Source of the DNA: DASWUZ01 sp036401375
GTDB taxonomy: Bacteria > Acidobacteriota > Terriglobia > Terriglobales > Acidobacteriaceae
Length of the DNA: 64,000 nt
Direction of reading: 5' to 3'
Assembly: GCA_036401375.1 (NCBI GenBank)
Contig: DASWVB010000038.1
Location: forward strand, 71,174 to 135,173
The position numbers and the translations under genes are program-made. The stretch's first letter is position 1; each line of letters begins with the position of its first letter. This document shows positions 8,746 through 17,573 of this stretch, in pieces. The notes below the pieces were generated by a model. The model worked only from the letters and a program-made list of their open reading frames with translations. It did not search any database and was not told the origin of the DNA.

Positions 8746-8976
8746 TGATTGCCGGCGGCTAGTTGCCTACTCATCTAGTCGCTGGCACTTCGTTTCAAAC
8801 CGTCGGACATCGGCCGACGCTTTCCTATTAGCCCGCGCATTAGTGCTAAGGCAGGTCTACCGGTCAGTCACAGGGCCGGAAGCCAACCACAATGACGCGC
8901 AGCTACGGCCAGACGCCCGACCCCACCGCCAATTTCCGACCGCGCCGATAGGGAGAAGTCCAGCCTACATTACTGG

Positions 8977-9390
8977 CTAGTAGTCAATGTTGAAACAGAA
9001 TGCCAGACGATCAAACCGGCTGGCAGCTCTGGACGCTACGGAGCGATCAAGCACCGTCTCGCAGGCGGTGACGTACTCCGCGAATGTCCGGGTGATGGCC
9101 AGGACCTTGCGTTCCGGTGAGAGCAGCGAGGGCGGCTGGCAGGACGTTCTTGCCCTTCCATGATGACCTGCGCCGGGATGATGGTGAGCACGTCGCGGCC
9201 CTAATTGACGCTGTAGCCGCCAGACGCCAACCGTCGTCAGGCCGAGGGCATGCAGCTTGGCGGCCCGACGCCCCAAACCGAATCGAGCGGATGGGGAGGT
9301 AGAAGGTCGCGCACGTCGCAGAATCGCGCAGATCGCCGAGCGCCCGCAGAACTTGCCACGCAGGAAAACCTCTAGATGCGCGCCGGATGG
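8977..9390 (-). pseudogene. Relic of a Y-family DNA polymerase (UmuC/DinP-like), multiply frameshifted
   Basis: On the minus strand, pieces of the little-finger-side part of a UmuC/DinP polymerase appear in successive frames. VRDLLPPHPLDSVWGVG ends near 9275 in one frame. RRAAKLHALGLTTVG follows in another. KVLAITRTFAEYVTACETVL near 9090-9050 is then followed by LDRSVASRAAS. In intact proteins these correspond to VWG[VI]GRR..L..LG..T, then the conserved [TS]RSFG..VT segment. Frame changes near 9270, a lost N-terminal half and an early stop at 8977 make it non-functional. The family call rests on remembered motifs and should be tested by translated search. Confidence 0.5.
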
Positions 9391-9525
9391 TCGATGGACT
9401 AAGCACCGCGACATCATTAACCTAAGCTTAAGCACCGAGATCGAGAGTCGCCCCTGAACCCGAACAGCATCGATGAGGTCTTCAGCACCGCCGCCGCCCA
9501 GAAGCGCACCATTCTCCTCTTCCTC

Positions 9526-10827
9526 TTGGCCGGCATCGTCACCCTTGCCGCGCTGATCACGCCCTGTGCCCGCGCCTACTCTGTGCTCTCGCACGAAGAG
9601 GTCGTCGACCTGACGTGGAGCAGCCAGATCGCACCGCTCCTCATGGCAAAGTATCCGGCGACCACGCCCGATCAGCTGCTCAAGGCCCACGCCTATGCCT
9701 ATGGCGGCTGCATCATTCAGGACATCGGCTACTACCCCTTCGGCAGCCATCTGTTCAGCGACCTGCTGCACTATGTGCGCACCGGCAGCTTCGTTGAAAA
9801 TTTGCTGCGGGACTCGTCCGACGTCAATGAGTACGCCTTTGCCCTGGGAGCGATGGCGCACTACGCGGCTGACAGCTACGGTCACCCCGCCATCAACCAC
9901 GCCACCGCCGAGGAGTACCCCAAGCTGCGAGACCGGTACGGCGCCGTCGTCACCTACGACGACAGCCCCACCGCGCACCTGCAGACTGAGTTCGGCTTCG
10001 ACGTCGCCGAGGTCGCGAACCACCACTACGCCTCCCAGCAGTATCACGACTTCATCGGCTTCGAGGTGTCGAAGCCGCTGCTGGAGCGCGCCTTTCGTGA
10101 TACCTACGGCTTCGAGGTCAAGGAGATCATGCCTCACGAAGACCTCGCCATCGGCACCTATCGCCGCAGTGTCAGCAATCTGATCCCGAGGATGACCCGG
10201 GTGGCGCTCGTCGAATACGGCAAGCAGCTGAGGCAGTCCGCGCCCGGATTTGACCGTGACAAGTTCCTCTACCGCATGCGCCGCACCGACTACGAGCAGG
10301 AGTATGGAAAGGGCTATCGCCAGCCCGGCGCCGGCTCAAAGGTACTCGCCTTTTTGCTGCGCCTGCTGCCCCGCTTCGGTCCGCTGCGAGTGCTCTCCCT
10401 GCACGTGCCCAGCGCTACCAGTCAGAAGCTCTTCCTCGACGGCATGGCGACCACCGTACAGAACTACGACGGCTACGTCACCGAGATCAAGAGCGATACG
10501 CCGGACGTTCGCCACCTCGACCTGCCCGAGCGCGACCTGGACACGGGCAAAATAACTGGGCCCGGCGAATACCGTCTGACCGACGAGACCTACGCCCGTC
10601 TGCTCAGGCAGATCGAGTCTCACCCCCAGACGCCAGTTCCTACCCCGCTGCGCACTGCGATCCTCGACTTCTACAGGCCCGGCGCAAAGAACTACGTCAA
10701 GCGCAAGCCAGCGGACTGGGAGCGCGTTCAAGCCGACCTGGCGCTGCTCAGGCAAGCCAAGGTGGATGAACTGAAGGTCTCCGACCAGCCCACGCCCGAC
10801 CAGCAGGCTCCTCTCCCGCTGCAATAG
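9526..10827 (+). CDS. Zinc-dependent phospholipase C-like protein, secreted
   Basis: 433-residue protein resembling the zinc-dependent phospholipase C/S1-P1 nuclease-type fold. After a hydrophobic leader it has YSVLSHEEVVDLTW (His at the processed N-terminus region), then AHAYAYGGCIIQDIGYYPFG, ALGAMAHYAADSYGHPAIN and EVANHHYASQQYHDF, which supply the His/Asp zinc ligands typical of this group. Substrate is unknown. The start is odd: TTG 9526 truncates the signal, while the frame stays open upstream (encoding NPNSIDEVFSTAAAQKRT) with no ATG or GTG. The native start may have been lost at the junction with the polymerase relic, or a CTG at 9454 is used. Confidence 0.72.
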   Translation: MAGIVTLAALITPCARAYSVLSHEEVVDLTWSSQIAPLLMAKYPATTPDQLLKAHAYAYGGCIIQDIGYYPFGSHLFSDLLHYVRTGSFVENLLRDSSDVNEYAFALGAMAHYAADSYGHPAINHATAEEYPKLRDRYGAVVTYDDSPTAHLQTEFGFDVAEVANHHYASQQYHDFIGFEVSKPLLERAFRDTYGFEVKEIMPHEDLAIGTYRRSVSNLIPRMTRVALVEYGKQLRQSAPGFDRDKFLYRMRRTDYEQEYGKGYRQPGAGSKVLAFLLRLLPRFGPLRVLSLHVPSATSQKLFLDGMATTVQNYDGYVTEIKSDTPDVRHLDLPERDLDTGKITGPGEYRLTDETYARLLRQIESHPQTPVPTPLRTAILDFYRPGAKNYVKRKPADWERVQADLALLRQAKVDELKVSDQPTPDQQAPLPLQ

Positions 10828-10984
10828 GCTGCAGAGGGAACGGAGTACGGCTGCTCGCCAACGTCGGAGCCAGGCGAGTGAACGAGTCACGCTGAACGCG
10901 CAGATCTCTTGAAGCCGATCCTGCCACCTGCCTGTTTGTGTAAGATGGAGCGCGTAATCTTGGGCTCGAGGAGCGGGAGGGGCG

Positions 10985-11281
10985 ATGGCCAGCCAGGAAC
11001 AGCTGAACTTCTTGCAGAGTGCCTTCGCAGCAGCCCAGGCCTCGGACCATCTCTGGCCCGCCTACGCCGCGTGCGAGACGGTGCTGGAATCGACCTGGGG
11101 CACGAGCCAGCTCGCCACCCAGGCGTGCAACCTCTTCGGACAGAAGCAGAGCCATCCCCAGGTTACCGGAACGCTGATGCTGCCCACCCGCGAGTTTCTG
11201 CATGGCGCCTAGATCACGGTGCAGGCGAACTGGGCGGCTCCCTTAGCTGCCGCAGAAGCCGCGCCGCCACCAATAGGCTGA
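10985..11281 (+). pseudogene. Truncated glucosaminidase-domain protein (peptidoglycan hydrolase) with premature TAG
   Basis: Starts well (GGGAGGGG before ATG 10985) with the N-terminal part of a glucosaminidase domain: AACETVLESTWGTSQLA includes the expected catalytic Glu region (ExSxGxS), followed by NLFGQKQ. The frame stops at TAG 11210-11212, exactly where related proteins usually have a tryptophan (a TGG to TAG change fits), and continues as ITVQANWAAP before a second stop at 11279. The remaining half of the domain is absent, so this is a broken gene. A short functional peptide is unlikely. Confidence 0.65.
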
Positions 11282-11391
11282 GCGCCTCGCGCGCCTCAGT
11301 GCAGTCGGCCCGCGTTGACTCTGCTCGTCACTGTCTACGAGTGGCGCAAAATGCCTGTACACTAAGGGCAGATTGCCAAGGGGGCGCGCAA

Positions 11392-11862
11392 ATGACTGAG
11401 ATAGATCAGAGCGAAGCGGTCGCAATCACAATCCGTCGTGAGCCTGGAACGCTGTACCGAAGGATGGAAACCAGGCTAGGATCGACCCCCTTGCGCTCGG
11501 ACCAAGACATCGCTCGCCTTGTTGAAGCTCGCCTTCCCCTGAGTTCCCTGGAGTCACTCGCGAGCCACGGCATGACCAACGAAGAGATTTTTAGCTTCAT
11601 CCTGCCGCGTCGCACCCTCGCCCATCGCAAGAGCCGCCGGGAATCCCTGACCCATGAAGAGTCGGACCGCGCCGTGCGCATCGCCCGCATCACCTCGCTG
11701 GCGGAAGAAGTCTTCGGTGAGGATGATAAGGCAGCGCGCTGGCTCCGCAAGCCTAAAGTGCGCTTCGAGGGGCGGACCCCGTTTGAATTGCTGCGGACCG
11801 AAGCTGGCGCTCGCCTCGTTGAAGAATTGCTACTACAGTTTGAATATGGATTTGTCTTCTAA
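11392..11862 (+). CDS. Antitoxin of the Xre/MbcA/ParS family (DUF2384)
   Basis: 156-residue protein with the arrangement of Xre/MbcA/ParS-type antitoxins: an N-terminal helical region, a HTH-like segment (MTNEEIFSFILPRRTLAHRK), then the DUF2384 C-terminal domain ending SLAEEVFGEDDKAARWLRKP followed by FEGRTPFELLRTEAG. This C-terminal motif normally plugs the active site of a RES-domain toxin. A start with AAGGGGGCG upstream and a 3-nt gap to the toxin gene indicate an operon, usually repressed by the antitoxin-toxin complex. A GG(C)A-flanked inverted motif precedes the gene but is weak. Confidence 0.9.
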   Translation: MTEIDQSEAVAITIRREPGTLYRRMETRLGSTPLRSDQDIARLVEARLPLSSLESLASHGMTNEEIFSFILPRRTLAHRKSRRESLTHEESDRAVRIARITSLAEEVFGEDDKAARWLRKPKVRFEGRTPFELLRTEAGARLVEELLLQFEYGFVF

Positions 11863-11865
11863 AGC

Positions 11866-12303
11866 ATGGTTCTATGGCGAGTCAGCAAATTCGCGACTCT
11901 GGACGGGGCTGGCGGCCTTCTGGTCTCTGGAAGGTGGCACACCGCCGGCCGGCCGGTCATCTACTGCACCTCGACCCCGGCTGCTGCCTTACTCGAGACC
12001 CTCGTACACGTGGAACTGGACCCGGACGAGCAGCCCATCTCCTTCCAACTTCTGAAGATCGAGTGCCCGTTCGGCCAGACAATTGAGAGGACCAGTCTGC
12101 TCTACAGCGGAGATGTGGCAGCCTGTCAGGCCTTTGGCGACGACTGGCTTAGGGAACGGCGAACACTGTTGCTCGAAGTCCCCAGCGCATTGGTGCCTGA
12201 GACGTGGAACGTGCTCGCAAATCCGCTCCATCCAGAAGCAGGGGTGTTGAAAATTACTGCGGCCTTCCAACACGCTTTCGATTCGCGGTTCTTCAGTAGA
12301 TAA
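11866..12303 (+). CDS. RES-domain toxin (NAD+ glycohydrolase/phosphorylase family)
   Basis: 145-residue RES family protein, partner of the preceding antitoxin. The fold's signature residues are present: SGRWHTAGRPVIYCTSTPA and LLETLVHVEL near residues 21-52, DWLRERRTLLLEVPSALVP at about 92-110, and NPLHPE. Characterised relatives (Mycobacterium MbcT, Pseudomonas Res) deplete NAD+. The gene seems intact and of typical length. Three bases separate it from the antitoxin stop. A fragment similar to its last 50 residues lies just downstream. Confidence 0.9.
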   Translation: MVLWRVSKFATLDGAGGLLVSGRWHTAGRPVIYCTSTPAAALLETLVHVELDPDEQPISFQLLKIECPFGQTIERTSLLYSGDVAACQAFGDDWLRERRTLLLEVPSALVPETWNVLANPLHPEAGVLKITAAFQHAFDSRFFSR

Positions 12304-12315
12304 GCAGAGCGCGTA

Positions 12316-12504
12316 GTGCGAGACATCTGCGGCGAAGCCTTCCCAGCCAAGCTGGCGCAAAAGCGCTCGCTCTTGCTTGAGGTCCCCAGTGTCCTGATAG
12401 CGGAGTCATCGATTGTGCAGGTGAACACGCTCCACCATGACGCACGGCTGTTAAAGATCGTCGCCACCTACCGCCAGGCTTACGACGAACGCTTCTTCCA
12501 CTAA
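12316..12504 (+). pseudogene. Relic of a second RES-domain toxin (C-terminal fragment)
   Basis: Open frame of 62 codons whose last 50 or so residues parallel the end of the toxin upstream: KRSLLLEVPSVLIAES against RRTLLLEVPSALVPET, then LLKIVATYRQAYDERFFH against VLKITAAFQHAFDSRFFSR. Only the C-terminal third of the domain is left, with a GTG as the sole possible start and no ribosome binding site. It is either the remains of a tandem RES gene or of a recombination between related toxin loci. Confidence 0.65.
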
Positions 12505-12768
12505 TCTAGATATATGGCGGAAAGGTATAACTTCCCGGGAACGGGTCACTCGTACGAGAATGCTGACTCCGCGCCAAAGTGGAATGCCTTAGGGATCCAC
12601 CACCAAAATGGCTCTTCTTTGTCCAGCGCGAACCTTGTAGAACCTATTGTGCAGGTTGGCTGCACCTGAATCTCATCATCTGGTGCCGGGGTGAGTAGCC
12701 CCCGACCTGAATGTAGGCGAACAAAAAAAGAAGATCATGGTAGAATTCGTATTATACGGAGCCCTTCG

Positions 12769-13701
12769 ATGCCCGCTAGGTTTCATCGTGTTCTCATCCT
12801 AGTCTGGATTGCCCTTCTATTTGTGCCTATCGCTAAGAGTCAGGCGTCTTCAACGGCAAAGCGAGCCGCCCCTCCACGATCCCGGCGAGCGCAGGTCCCA
12901 CTTACGTTAAGCGACATGATAGATTCTATCCGCCCTACCGTCGTACAGGTCGAGTGTGACTCTCCGAATGGCTCCTCCGGGAGCGGCTTCTTCGCTAATA
13001 CTAACGGCATTGTCGCCACCGCATTACACGTGGTCACGCTATCTGACCGCCATTCGCTCTGCGCTGATGTCAGAGTTCTTACGCCGCTGGTTGCAGGTCC
13101 CGGTAACAAGACGTTCATGTCCACATCTGCGAAAATCCTTGCCTACGATGCTTTACACGATATAGCTCTTGTGTTGCCAGCGAAGAATCTTCTAGACAAG
13201 GAAGAAGATAAGGTTCGATTTGGCACAATGCTTGGTAGGCCTACGTTCGTTTTTGTGAAGCCGAGAGCGGCTGCAACGATTGACCTGAGACCTCTTCGCG
13301 ATGGAGAGCCAGTATTTGCATCCGGCTACCCCTTATCTCTTGCCATTCTAATCACGACATCAGGTAACGTGGCCGGTGAAGAAATTCAGAAGTTGAATGT
13401 TGGGGGAACAGAGTTGCTTGAAGTTTATGACGTGGACATGCATATCAATCATGGGAACAGCGGCGGCCCCGTTTTCTCCAGCAGGGACGGGTCAGTGATA
13501 GGCATGGTGGACGCGTTTAGGAGCGCTGATGTTGAGCAGTCCCCGGCGCCTGAAGGGAATGCGGAGAGGCTTCAATATAACTCCGGTCTAGGCGTGATTA
13601 TCCCAGCGAAGTACATCGAGAAACTTGTGAGGGACAACCCAGTAATACGTCCCACCGACTATCACAAGAGTATCCCCGCACCCCAGTCGCCCCCTCAATA
13701 G
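12769..13701 (+). CDS. Trypsin-like serine protease (S1C/HtrA-like protease domain only), exported
   Basis: 310-residue chymotrypsin-fold protease with an N-terminal signal (RVLILVWIALLFVPIAKSQA). The catalytic triad is readable: His in IVATALHVVTL, Asp in ALHDIALVLP, Ser in HGNSGGPVFS. No PDZ domain follows, unlike DegP. ATG 12769 was selected because GGAG lies upstream and it starts right before the signal; a longer frame to 12691 is less likely. The gene is clearly AT-richer, with different codon use from its neighbours, suggesting recent transfer. The target is unknown. Confidence 0.85.
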   Translation: MPARFHRVLILVWIALLFVPIAKSQASSTAKRAAPPRSRRAQVPLTLSDMIDSIRPTVVQVECDSPNGSSGSGFFANTNGIVATALHVVTLSDRHSLCADVRVLTPLVAGPGNKTFMSTSAKILAYDALHDIALVLPAKNLLDKEEDKVRFGTMLGRPTFVFVKPRAAATIDLRPLRDGEPVFASGYPLSLAILITTSGNVAGEEIQKLNVGGTELLEVYDVDMHINHGNSGGPVFSSRDGSVIGMVDAFRSADVEQSPAPEGNAERLQYNSGLGVIIPAKYIEKLVRDNPVIRPTDYHKSIPAPQSPPQ

Positions 13702-14175
13702 CAGCGTCAGCGCACTACGCTATGTGGACATTGCGTCGACCCACTGAATTCGCAGCGCTTATCGGACAAGTGCGCCGGCTTGCTGTGAAGGTAAGTTTAG
13801 AGACATTGGGCGGATCCAGTGAAATATGCACGCTTGAGTGTGCAGCCAGTTCTTTCCACAGTGGTGGATTAAGACGCGGGCGCTCGCGTATTTGAGCGAC
13901 AGTCGGAGCAGCGGCCTGAAGCGAAATCCCGGTCGTTGGCGGTGGGTGTTTCTGAAATGGTGACCCGGCGGCGTGGGGTCGCCGTTCGCGTTGGGGATAG
14001 TCAGCGAAGGAACGTTCACCACACACGCCAAAGGCTACACACAGCGAAACTGGTAAACTAGAGTCGGCCCCCGATACTGAACTGCTTCAACCTGCCCGTT
14101 CCTCCAGCAAGGAAGCAATCGACCCAAATCTGATCTGCAAATCTGCTCCAAGAATCGATAAGGAAAACTGCGCCT
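13702..14175. other. Intergenic region without recognisable gene
   Basis: About 470 bp between the protease and typA. Frames exist on both strands, but none has a ribosome binding site or recognisable family features. Base composition changes from AT-richer to the GC-rich chromosomal norm across it, consistent with the right-hand end of the accessory region. The typA leader probably lies in its last 100 bp. Confidence 0.5.
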
Positions 14176-15993
14176 GTGAGCACCACTATCCGCAACATCG
14201 CCATCATCGCCCACGTCGATCATGGCAAGACCACGCTGGTCGACGCCCTGCTGCGGCAGGCCGGCACCTTTCGCGCCAATGAGGCGGTGGCCGAACGGGT
14301 CATGGACTCGAACGACCTCGAGCGCGAACGCGGCATCACCATCCTCGCCAAGAACACCGCCGTCTTCTACCACGACACCAAGATCAACATCGTCGATACG
14401 CCGGGCCACGCCGACTTCGGCGGCGAAGTGGAGCGCGCCCTCAAGATGGTGGACGGAGTGATGCTGCTGGTCGACGCCTCCGAAGGCCCCCTGCCCCAGA
14501 CCCGCTACGTGCTCTCAAAAGCCCTCGAGGCGAAGCTCAAGCCGATGGTCGTCATCAACAAGATCGACCGGCCCGATGCCCGCGTCAAAGAGGTGCTTGA
14601 CGAGGTCTATGACCTCTTCATCGATCTCGATGCGCATGAGGACCAGCTCGACTTCCCGGTGCTCTACACCAATGCCCGCACCGGCACCGCGACCACCGAT
14701 CTGGCCATACCCGGCGTCGACCTGCAGCCGCTGTTTGAGTCCGTGGTGCAGACAATCCCCGCCGCCACCGGCGATCCAAACGGCACGCTCCAGATACTCG
14801 TCACCAACCTGGACTACTCCGACTACCTCGGCCGGCTGGCAATTGCACGAGTCTTCAACGGCACCCTGCATGCCGGCGAAGAGGTCACCATATCGAAGCG
14901 CGACGGCTCCCTGCAGAAGACCAAAATAACCAAGCTCTTCAGCTTCAAGGGACTCAAGCGCACCGACATCACCGAGACCGAGATCGGCGACATCGTGGCC
15001 ATCGCGGGCGTCGAGGGCATCACCATCGGCGAGACGATCACTTCACTTGAGAACCCGGCACCGCTGCCCCTGATCATCATCGACGAGCCCACCATCGCCA
15101 TGCAGATGTCGGTCAACAACGGACCTATGGCCGGACGCGAGGGCCAGTACGTCACCTCGCGCAACATCCGCGAGCGCCTGGAAAAAGAGCTGCTCACCAA
15201 CGTCTCGATCCGGGTCGAAGAGCTCGGAACCCCGGACAGCTTCAAGATCCTCGGCCGCGGAGAGCTGCAGCTCGCCATCCTGATCGAGATCATGCGCCGC
15301 GAGGGCTTCGAGATGATGGTCGGACGCCCTGAGATCGTCACCAAGGTGGTCGACGGCAAAGTAATGGAGCCGGTCGAACACCTTACCATCGACGTTCCTG
15401 AGAACTTCATCGGCGTGGTCATCGAGAAGCTGGGGCCGCGCAAGGGCGAGATGCTCAAGATGCACAACCACGGGTACGGGCGAGTTCGTCTGGAGTTCCG
15501 TGTCCCAAGCCGCCGCCTGATCGGCCTGCGCAGCGAGATGCTCACCGAGACCCGCGGCACCATCGTGATGAACACCATCTTCGACGGCTACATGCCCCAT
15601 CAGGGCGATATTCCTCAGCGGCCTACGGGTGCGCTCATCTCGGATCGCGCCGGTACGACGACGACCTATTCGCTCAATGCCCTGCAGGAGCGCGGAACCC
15701 TGCTGCTCACCGCCGGGGTAGAAGTTTACGAGGGCATGATCGTCGGTGAACACTCCCGCGACAACGATCTCGACGTCAACGTGGTCCGTGAAAAGAAGCT
15801 GACCAACATGCGGGCCTCGAGCGCCGACGAAGCAGTACGCCTGGTTCCGTTTCGAGCCCTCAATCTTGAACAGGCAATCGAGTTTATCGCTGAAGATGAG
15901 CTCGTCGAGGTCACGCCCAAGTCGCTGCGCCTGAGGAAGAAGATCCTCCAGGCCAATCGGCGGCCCAAGCGACAGATGTCCTCGAGTAACTAG
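14176..15993 (+). CDS. typA: Ribosome-associated translational GTPase TypA/BipA
   Basis: 605-residue GTPase of the EF-G superfamily that binds the ribosome and aids 50S assembly and stress or cold adaptation. The G domain is complete: [10 protein letters not shown] (G1), [13 protein letters not shown] (switch I), [14 protein letters not shown] (G3), NKIDRPDAR (G4). Domain II, the EF-G-like domains III and V, and the BipA-specific C-terminal domain ([13 protein letters not shown], then ANRRPKRQ) follow. The length matches the family. GTG 14176 is the start; AAGGA lies about 15 nt upstream, so the ribosome binding site is weak. It is the first gene back in typical chromosomal composition. Confidence 0.97.
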   Translation: MSTTIRNIAIIAHVDHGKTTLVDALLRQAGTFRANEAVAERVMDSNDLERERGITILAKNTAVFYHDTKINIVDTPGHADFGGEVERALKMVDGVMLLVDASEGPLPQTRYVLSKALEAKLKPMVVINKIDRPDARVKEVLDEVYDLFIDLDAHEDQLDFPVLYTNARTGTATTDLAIPGVDLQPLFESVVQTIPAATGDPNGTLQILVTNLDYSDYLGRLAIARVFNGTLHAGEEVTISKRDGSLQKTKITKLFSFKGLKRTDITETEIGDIVAIAGVEGITIGETITSLENPAPLPLIIIDEPTIAMQMSVNNGPMAGREGQYVTSRNIRERLEKELLTNVSIRVEELGTPDSFKILGRGELQLAILIEIMRREGFEMMVGRPEIVTKVVDGKVMEPVEHLTIDVPENFIGVVIEKLGPRKGEMLKMHNHGYGRVRLEFRVPSRRLIGLRSEMLTETRGTIVMNTIFDGYMPHQGDIPQRPTGALISDRAGTTTTYSLNALQERGTLLLTAGVEVYEGMIVGEHSRDNDLDVNVVREKKLTNMRASSADEAVRLVPFRALNLEQAIEFIAEDELVEVTPKSLRLRKKILQANRRPKRQMSSSN

Positions 15994-16064
15994 CCAGGGC
16001 GGTGAATAGAGCCCCGGAACCAGCAACGGTACCGCCTTATCCACTGTTTTCTGCCTGGAGGCCC

Positions 16065-16093
16065 TTGTTTCCGCCGCCAACACTGCGCATAAT
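16065..16093 (+). promoter_or_regulatory. Possible sigma-70 promoter TTGTTT-17-CATAAT
   Basis: TTGTTT (16065-16070) and CATAAT (16088-16093) are separated by exactly 17 bp, upstream of the MerR-TPR gene. Codon use before about 16200 looks non-coding, so the promoter may lie within what the longest frame would call coding sequence. Confidence 0.35.
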
Positions 16094-16097
16094 CGCG

Positions 16098-17141
16098 GTG
16101 TGGACGGCTTTCGACCCGTGGCTGTTGCCACCGCTGCGCGTCCAGACAATCTACCGTGGCTTCGAGAGCAACACCGCCTGGAAGCGAGCGCAGCCTGTGA
16201 CCGGATACACGCGCCAAGACGTCCTCCGCATCCTCCGTATCGACAGCCGGCATCTGCGTGCATGGGAGCGGGCTCACCTGGTCGCGTCCTCGGAGACTTA
16301 CACCTTCCAGGAGCTGGGCTACCTGCGAAAGCTGCGCGACCTGCGCGCCATGCATCTCTCCCCGTCCAGCATTCGCGCGTCCGTCGATGCCATGCGCAAG
16401 GTCTCCGGCATAGTCAATCCGCTGCTCGAGGCAGGCGCGGCGTGTCACGGCTCGCGGCTGACCTTCCGCCACTCCGGCGCCGTGATGGAGCCCATCGCAC
16501 GCCAGTTTGTCTTCGACTTCACCGCCAACCGCCGGCCTGAGCAGAGCATCGCGCCGGCTCCGGTGACCTCGACCCTCGACGCGATCACCCGCGCGCTCTT
16601 CTTCGAGGCGGTGCAGCTGGAGGGAGCGGCACAGCTGCAGGATGCCGCGCGGATCTACTCAGAGATCCTCGACCTCGACGCCGGCCACGCTCCGGCATGC
16701 ATCAACCTTGGCACTATTTACTACAACCAGGGCAAGTTCCCGCTCTCCGAAGAGCTCTACCGGCGGGCCACGCAGTCAGACCCCGGCTACGCGCTCGCCT
16801 ACTTCGACCTCGGCAACGCGCTCGACGAACTGCAGCGGCTGCCCGAGGCGATCGAGGCCTACTCGACGGCCATCCGCCTCGTGCCGGGCTACGCAGACTC
16901 CCACTACAATCTGGCCCTCGCCTACGAACGGACGGGGCAGCGTCGCAAGGCGCTGCTGCACTGGACTGCTTATCTGAAGCTAGACAACACCGGCCCCTGG
17001 GCGAGCCATGCGCGCGGCCAAGCCCGCAAGATCCTCGACCGGGAGAAGCTCTCGATCGTGCACCGCTCCGGGCGCCCCGGCGGCCCGTGCCCCAGCCGCT
17101 CGGCCACTCAGCTCAAGCTCGCCTCGCCCGCTGCTGTCTAG
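16098..17141 (+). CDS. MerR-like HTH plus tetratricopeptide repeat protein
   Basis: A helix-turn-helix of MerR type (TGYTRQDVLRILRIDSRHLR, then AWERAHLVASSETYTFQELG and YLRKLRDLRAMHLSPSSIR) is joined through a linker to three to four TPRs, seen as INLGTIYYNQGKFPLSEELY, FDLGNALDELQRLPEAIEAY and YNLALAYERTGQRRKALLHW. A DNA-binding domain with a TPR platform suggests a regulator that senses a protein partner. The start is unsure: GTG 16098, GTG 16197 just before the HTH, and GTG 16002 are all in frame and none has a good ribosome binding site. Confidence 0.75.
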   Translation: MWTAFDPWLLPPLRVQTIYRGFESNTAWKRAQPVTGYTRQDVLRILRIDSRHLRAWERAHLVASSETYTFQELGYLRKLRDLRAMHLSPSSIRASVDAMRKVSGIVNPLLEAGAACHGSRLTFRHSGAVMEPIARQFVFDFTANRRPEQSIAPAPVTSTLDAITRALFFEAVQLEGAAQLQDAARIYSEILDLDAGHAPACINLGTIYYNQGKFPLSEELYRRATQSDPGYALAYFDLGNALDELQRLPEAIEAYSTAIRLVPGYADSHYNLALAYERTGQRRKALLHWTAYLKLDNTGPWASHARGQARKILDREKLSIVHRSGRPGGPCPSRSATQLKLASPAAV

Positions 17142-17244
17142 ACCCCGGACCTGCGACGCTTCCCCAGCTTCGTCTATTCGGGCCGGAACATCACACGCGG
17201 GATAAAGTTCTGGCCGCTTTGCTCGATGCACCGGAGGAACAGGC

Positions 17245-17566
17245 ATGAATAAACCACCAAGGTGGCGAATTTGTCCGAGTTCGACCCGGCGCAATACCTC
17301 GACAATGAGACCACGATCGCCGCCTACCTGACTGACATTTTGGAGGTCAACGATGCCGATTTGCTGGCTTCCGCGCTGCGCGATTCGCACGCGCTCGAGG
17401 AATGACGGAGATTGCCGAGACAGCCGGAATCACCCGCGAAGCTCTCTACAAAGCACTACGTCCGGATAGCGCACCACGGTTCGATACCGTGAGTCGGGTA
17501 TGCGCTGCACTCGGCGTTCGCCTTGTCGCGCAACCGATGCATCCCGTTTCGGAGGCCAAGGTCTGA
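17245..17566 (+). pseudogene. HI1420-type (HigA-like) addiction-module antitoxin, two frame changes
   Basis: ATG 17245 has a strong GGAGG ribosome binding site, but family sequence is found in three frames: MNKPP in the first, then ANLSEFDPAQYLDNETTIAA and YLTDILEVNDADLLASALRD from 17262 in the second, then MTEIAETAGITREALYKALR and FDTVSRVCAALGVRLVAQ from 17402 in the third. Together these give the usual 90-100 residue antitoxin with its HTH. Frame breaks lie near 17258 and 17395. No toxin gene is adjacent, so this is an orphan relic. Sequencing error is a possible alternative. Confidence 0.7.
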
Positions 17567-17573
17567 CGCTGGC

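Noticed and set aside
8977..10137. 386-codon minus-strand frame covering the polymerase relic and the phospholipase gene
   Set aside because: Only its last part (9300-8977) carries relic polymerase sequence; the rest is the shadow of the phospholipase gene.
11210..11212. TAG in the glucosaminidase frame as a programmed readthrough or pyrrolysine codon
   Set aside because: The rest of the domain is missing downstream and no pyrrolysine system is evident; a nonsense mutation is simpler.
12514..12669. 51-codon frame between the RES relic and the protease
   Set aside because: No ribosome binding site, no family features, and AT-rich surroundings make short chance frames likely.
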